NCBI GenBank assembly: GCA_003602665.1
Contig: QQSG01000061.1
Span: 1 to 8,710, forward strand
DNA from: Candidatus Poseidoniales archaeon
GTDB taxonomy: Archaea > Thermoplasmatota > Poseidoniia > Poseidoniales > Poseidoniaceae
DNA length: 8,710 nt
Direction: 5' to 3'
The notes under the pieces are model-generated. The model saw nothing but the letters and a program-made list of their open reading frames with translations. It was not told the DNA's origin and did no database searches. Of the stretch, positions 7,127 through 8,710 are shown piece after piece (the first letter of the stretch is position 1; every line of letters begins with the position of its first letter). The position numbers and the translations under genes are program-made.

Positions 7127-7144
7127 AATCAACTCGAGTTGATT
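7127..7144. repeat. 18-base perfect palindrome, possible operator
   Basis: AATCAACTCGAGTTGATT reads the same on both strands without mismatch. It lies in the 50-base gap between the lemA stop and the DHH-gene ATG, centred about 25 bases before that ATG. It could fold as a seven-base stem with a TCGA loop, but no T-run follows on the minus strand, so a terminator is less likely than a binding site for a dimeric regulator. Symmetry is seen; function is inferred. Confidence 0.5.
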
Positions 7145-7160
7145 TGTTGAATCCTAGTAC

Positions 7161-7733
7161 TCAGAAGGAGATTTTGACGTTCTCTCGCTCGATTCCTTTC
7201 ACTTCGAATAAGTCTCTGCGAATGCAGCTTTTTATTCCAGCAACGATATTTGTAGGAATCATCTGAATAGCTGCATTGAAGTTTGTAGCCGATGCGTTAT
7301 AGAATTCTCTTCGATCAGCGACTTGGTTTTCAAGAGCAACGAGTTGTCTTTGAAGATCAAGGAAGTTTTCATTTGCTTTCAAGTCAGGATATTGCTCAGC
7401 GACCATGTTGATTCGCGGAATAAGCCCAGCAAGTGAGCTTTCTGCAGCGCCAACGCCTTTGACATCTCCTTGAGCTAATGCACCTGCTGCTGCTTGTCTT
7501 GCCACAGCAAAGGCATCAAAAATTTCTTTTTCATGTGCTGCATATCCTTTAACAGTTGCAAGTAGGTTTGGGATCATATCGTAACGTTGCTTGAGCAAAA
7601 CATCGATATCTGCCCATGATTTGTTTACATTCTCTTCTAGTCGAACCAATCGATTCCATGTTGAAAAGAACCAAATTAAAAACACGAGAAGGACGAATCC
7701 TCCAACAACTAAACCTATTATCATTGCAGACAT
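7161..7733 (-). CDS. lemA: LemA family protein
   Basis: LemA proteins are small, widespread membrane-anchored proteins with a long helical bundle outside the membrane; their biochemical role is not established. The 190-residue product is the normal length. It has one N-terminal membrane helix (about 4-25, IIGLVVGGFVLLVFLIWFF). The helical domain carries the family signatures: NRLVRLEENVNKSWADIDVLLKQR (27-50), DMIPNLLATVKGYAAHEKE (52-70), AEQYPDLKANENF (112-124), LENQVADRREFYNASATNFN (134-153) and a C-terminal VKISF. The ATG at 7733 directly precedes the helix. No good SD is present, but TTGATATG centred 25.5 bases upstream suits a leaderless archaeal start. It is divergent from the TauE-family gene and is followed on the same strand, after 50 bases, by the DHH and TraB-family genes. 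Whether it shares their transcript is uncertain because of the palindrome in the gap. No TPM_phosphatase partner gene, a frequent neighbour of lemA, is present. Confidence 0.93.
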   Translation of the reverse strand: MSAMIIGLVVGGFVLLVFLIWFFSTWNRLVRLEENVNKSWADIDVLLKQRYDMIPNLLATVKGYAAHEKEIFDAFAVARQAAAGALAQGDVKGVGAAESSLAGLIPRINMVAEQYPDLKANENFLDLQRQLVALENQVADRREFYNASATNFNAAIQMIPTNIVAGIKSCIRRDLFEVKGIERENVKISF

Positions 7734-7813
7734 ACTCTTCGCACAGGCTCAAACCATATCAAAGTATAGCAAAACTCCGTTGATATGATATGCAGAAACA
7801 ATATCCAACAAGC
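7734..7813. promoter_or_regulatory. Divergent promoter region between lemA and the TauE-family gene
   Basis: Two copies of TTGATATG lie in opposite orientation, at 7762-7755 on the minus strand and 7780-7787 on the plus strand, as a perfect 8-base inverted repeat with a 17-base spacer. The minus copy is centred 25.5 bases before the lemA ATG. The plus copy, with the following ATATG, is 27 to 30 bases before the ATG at 7814. They may be paired TATA boxes, or half-sites for a regulator. A further TATA-like GTATAGC lies between them at 7764-7770. Confidence 0.45.
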
Positions 7814-8614
7814 ATGGACGCCTTGACAATAGCCCTTGTCTTGCTTGGCAGTGCGTCTATTGGGTTCTTATTTGCCCCGCTTGGATTGGGTGGAGGGTTG
7901 CTTTTTGCTCCACTTCTTCACTATGGAGCAGGATGGGAAATTGATGGAGCTTTACTCATCGTTTCACTCGGTTTATCCGGCACTGTAGCATATGGCTCTG
8001 GATTACGCCATCGAAAAGAGGGTTTTTATTCGGATCTACGCCTCAAGGAAGGCCTGCTAGGAGCTATTCCTGGAGCGATGTTAGGCGTACTCATAGTAGC
8101 ATCCTTGAGCGGCTCATTTGACGTGTTATTCAAGATCTTAAGCCTGATTTTTGTTACGTGGGCAATTATCAAAACTCTACGCACTCGTAGTAAAAACGAT
8201 TCAACAGAGGAGAATGCAGCAAAAACACCTTTGCGTATCGGTGTTGGAATTGGTGGAATGTTGTCATCCGTTCTTGCAATAGGAGCGGGTGCAATTTACG
8301 TGCCAGTACTCAGAGCATACGGCTCACTTCCATCACGTAAAGCAATTGGAACCAGTCTCCACTTCATGATGTGTGTCATTCCTCTCTCCATTATCGCTCA
8401 TTTATTCGCTTTGAATCAAGCGCAATGGGATGTTCTTGAATCAAACATCATGTTGATTCTCGCATTACCATTTGTAGTCATCTTAGCGGCTAATACTGGA
8501 GCCCGAGTAGGAATCGCTAAGATTTCAGAACAGCGCATCATGCAAGTCTTTGTAGCAATTCTTTTCATCATAGGAATACGATATTCTATCGATCTTTGGA
8601 ACAAAGTATTCTAA
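7814..8614 (+). CDS. TauE/SafE family (DUF81) membrane permease
   Basis: This family comprises integral membrane transporters linked in some bacteria to sulfite, sulfoacetate or other organosulfur anion movement; the substrate here is unknown. The protein (266 residues from the ATG at 7814) shows about eight membrane segments and the family's two-fold internal repeat. The first repeat has PLGLGGGLLFAPLL (22-35) and a short cytosolic RHRKEG (65-70). The second has VGIGGMLSSVLAIGAGAIYVPVL (144-166) followed by LPSRKAIGTSL (172-182). A hydrophilic linker (about 123-140) separates the halves. The frame also opens eight codons earlier at the ATG at 7790. I prefer 7814 because the hydrophobic segment then starts at once and a TATA-like element is well placed upstream; 7790 remains possible. 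It is divergent from lemA and converges on the partial gene at the right edge, 18 bases away. No sulfur-metabolism gene is nearby to suggest a substrate. Confidence 0.9.
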   Translation: MDALTIALVLLGSASIGFLFAPLGLGGGLLFAPLLHYGAGWEIDGALLIVSLGLSGTVAYGSGLRHRKEGFYSDLRLKEGLLGAIPGAMLGVLIVASLSGSFDVLFKILSLIFVTWAIIKTLRTRSKNDSTEENAAKTPLRIGVGIGGMLSSVLAIGAGAIYVPVLRAYGSLPSRKAIGTSLHFMMCVIPLSIIAHLFALNQAQWDVLESNIMLILALPFVVILAANTGARVGIAKISEQRIMQVFVAILFIIGIRYSIDLWNKVF

Positions 8615-8632
8615 TCGAATAAGACATATCGT

Positions 8633-8710
8633 TCATGAGAAAATGGCTTGATTAATTTCATCACGAGTGACGGTGCAAAACTCTCCTTCATCGAGGTTAA
8701 AATCGTCTAA
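8633..8710 (-). CDS. C-terminal end of an unidentified protein (cut by window edge)
   Basis: Reading in from the right edge on the minus strand, one frame is open for 25 codons and ends at TGA (8635-8633). Its translation finishes with VTRDEINQAIFS and is acidic in the part before that. The other two minus-strand frames hit stops within the first few codons. The stop lies 18 bases from the stop of the convergent TauE-family gene, matching the tight packing elsewhere in the window. Too little is visible to name a family. Confidence 0.5.
   Translation of the reverse strand, partial: LDDFNLDEGEFCTVTRDEINQAIFS

Noticed and set aside
7111..7128. A TTG start for the DHH gene
   Set aside because: An ATG six codons later has GGAG at a normal distance and begins directly at the Rossmann-like strand; the TTG would sit inside the palindrome.
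7127..7144. The palindrome as a hairpin terminator after lemA
   Set aside because: No T-run follows on the minus strand, the stem is AT-rich, and archaeal termination relies mainly on T-tracts rather than hairpins.
1..8710. CRISPR array, insertion sequence, tRNA or rRNA gene, defence cassette
   Set aside because: I saw no regularly spaced direct repeats, transposase motifs, terminal inverted repeats, or tRNA/rRNA-like sequence, and nearly every base is assigned to a gene with ordinary function.

Overview
The window looks like an ordinary, gene-dense stretch of an archaeal chromosome, most likely a mesophilic, marine-type euryarchaeon or thermoplasmatote. The main evidence is a complete gene for aTrm56, the archaeal tRNA C56 ribose methylase. 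Archaeal-type TraB and DHH proteins, very short intergenic gaps and mixed translation signals agree with this. Genes inside transcription units have Shine-Dalgarno (SD) sites, while genes at the head of a unit lack them and instead have TATA-like sequence about 26 bases before the start codon. The lineage is an inference from protein content; no rRNA gene is present.

Left block, minus strand, read from right to left: an unrecognised four-helix membrane protein (3652-3017), trm56 (2978-2418), carA (2377-1046) and the first 348 codons of carB (1046 to the left edge). CarA and CarB are the two subunits of carbamoyl-phosphate synthase, which feeds pyrimidine and arginine synthesis. Their genes overlap by one base.

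Centre: folP (dihydropteroate synthase, 3705-4541, plus strand) diverges from the membrane-protein gene across a 52-base promoter region. It meets the TraB-family gene stop to stop with a 4-base overlap. A minus-strand unit then reads lemA (7733-7161), a Rossmann-like/DHH/DHHA1 phosphoesterase (7110-5704) and a TraB/PrgY-family membrane protein (5707-4538). The last two overlap as ATGA. An 18-base perfect palindrome lies between lemA and the DHH gene.

Right block: a TauE/SafE-family permease (7814-8614, plus strand) diverges from lemA. At the right edge are the last 25 codons of an unidentified minus-strand gene.

No mobile element, CRISPR array, tRNA, rRNA or defence cassette was seen, and no clearly new system. 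The points most worth following are the promoter and operator-like symmetric sequences, the roughly 50-residue N-terminal extension of CarA, the unknown four-helix protein, and the tightly coupled DHH-TraB pair.
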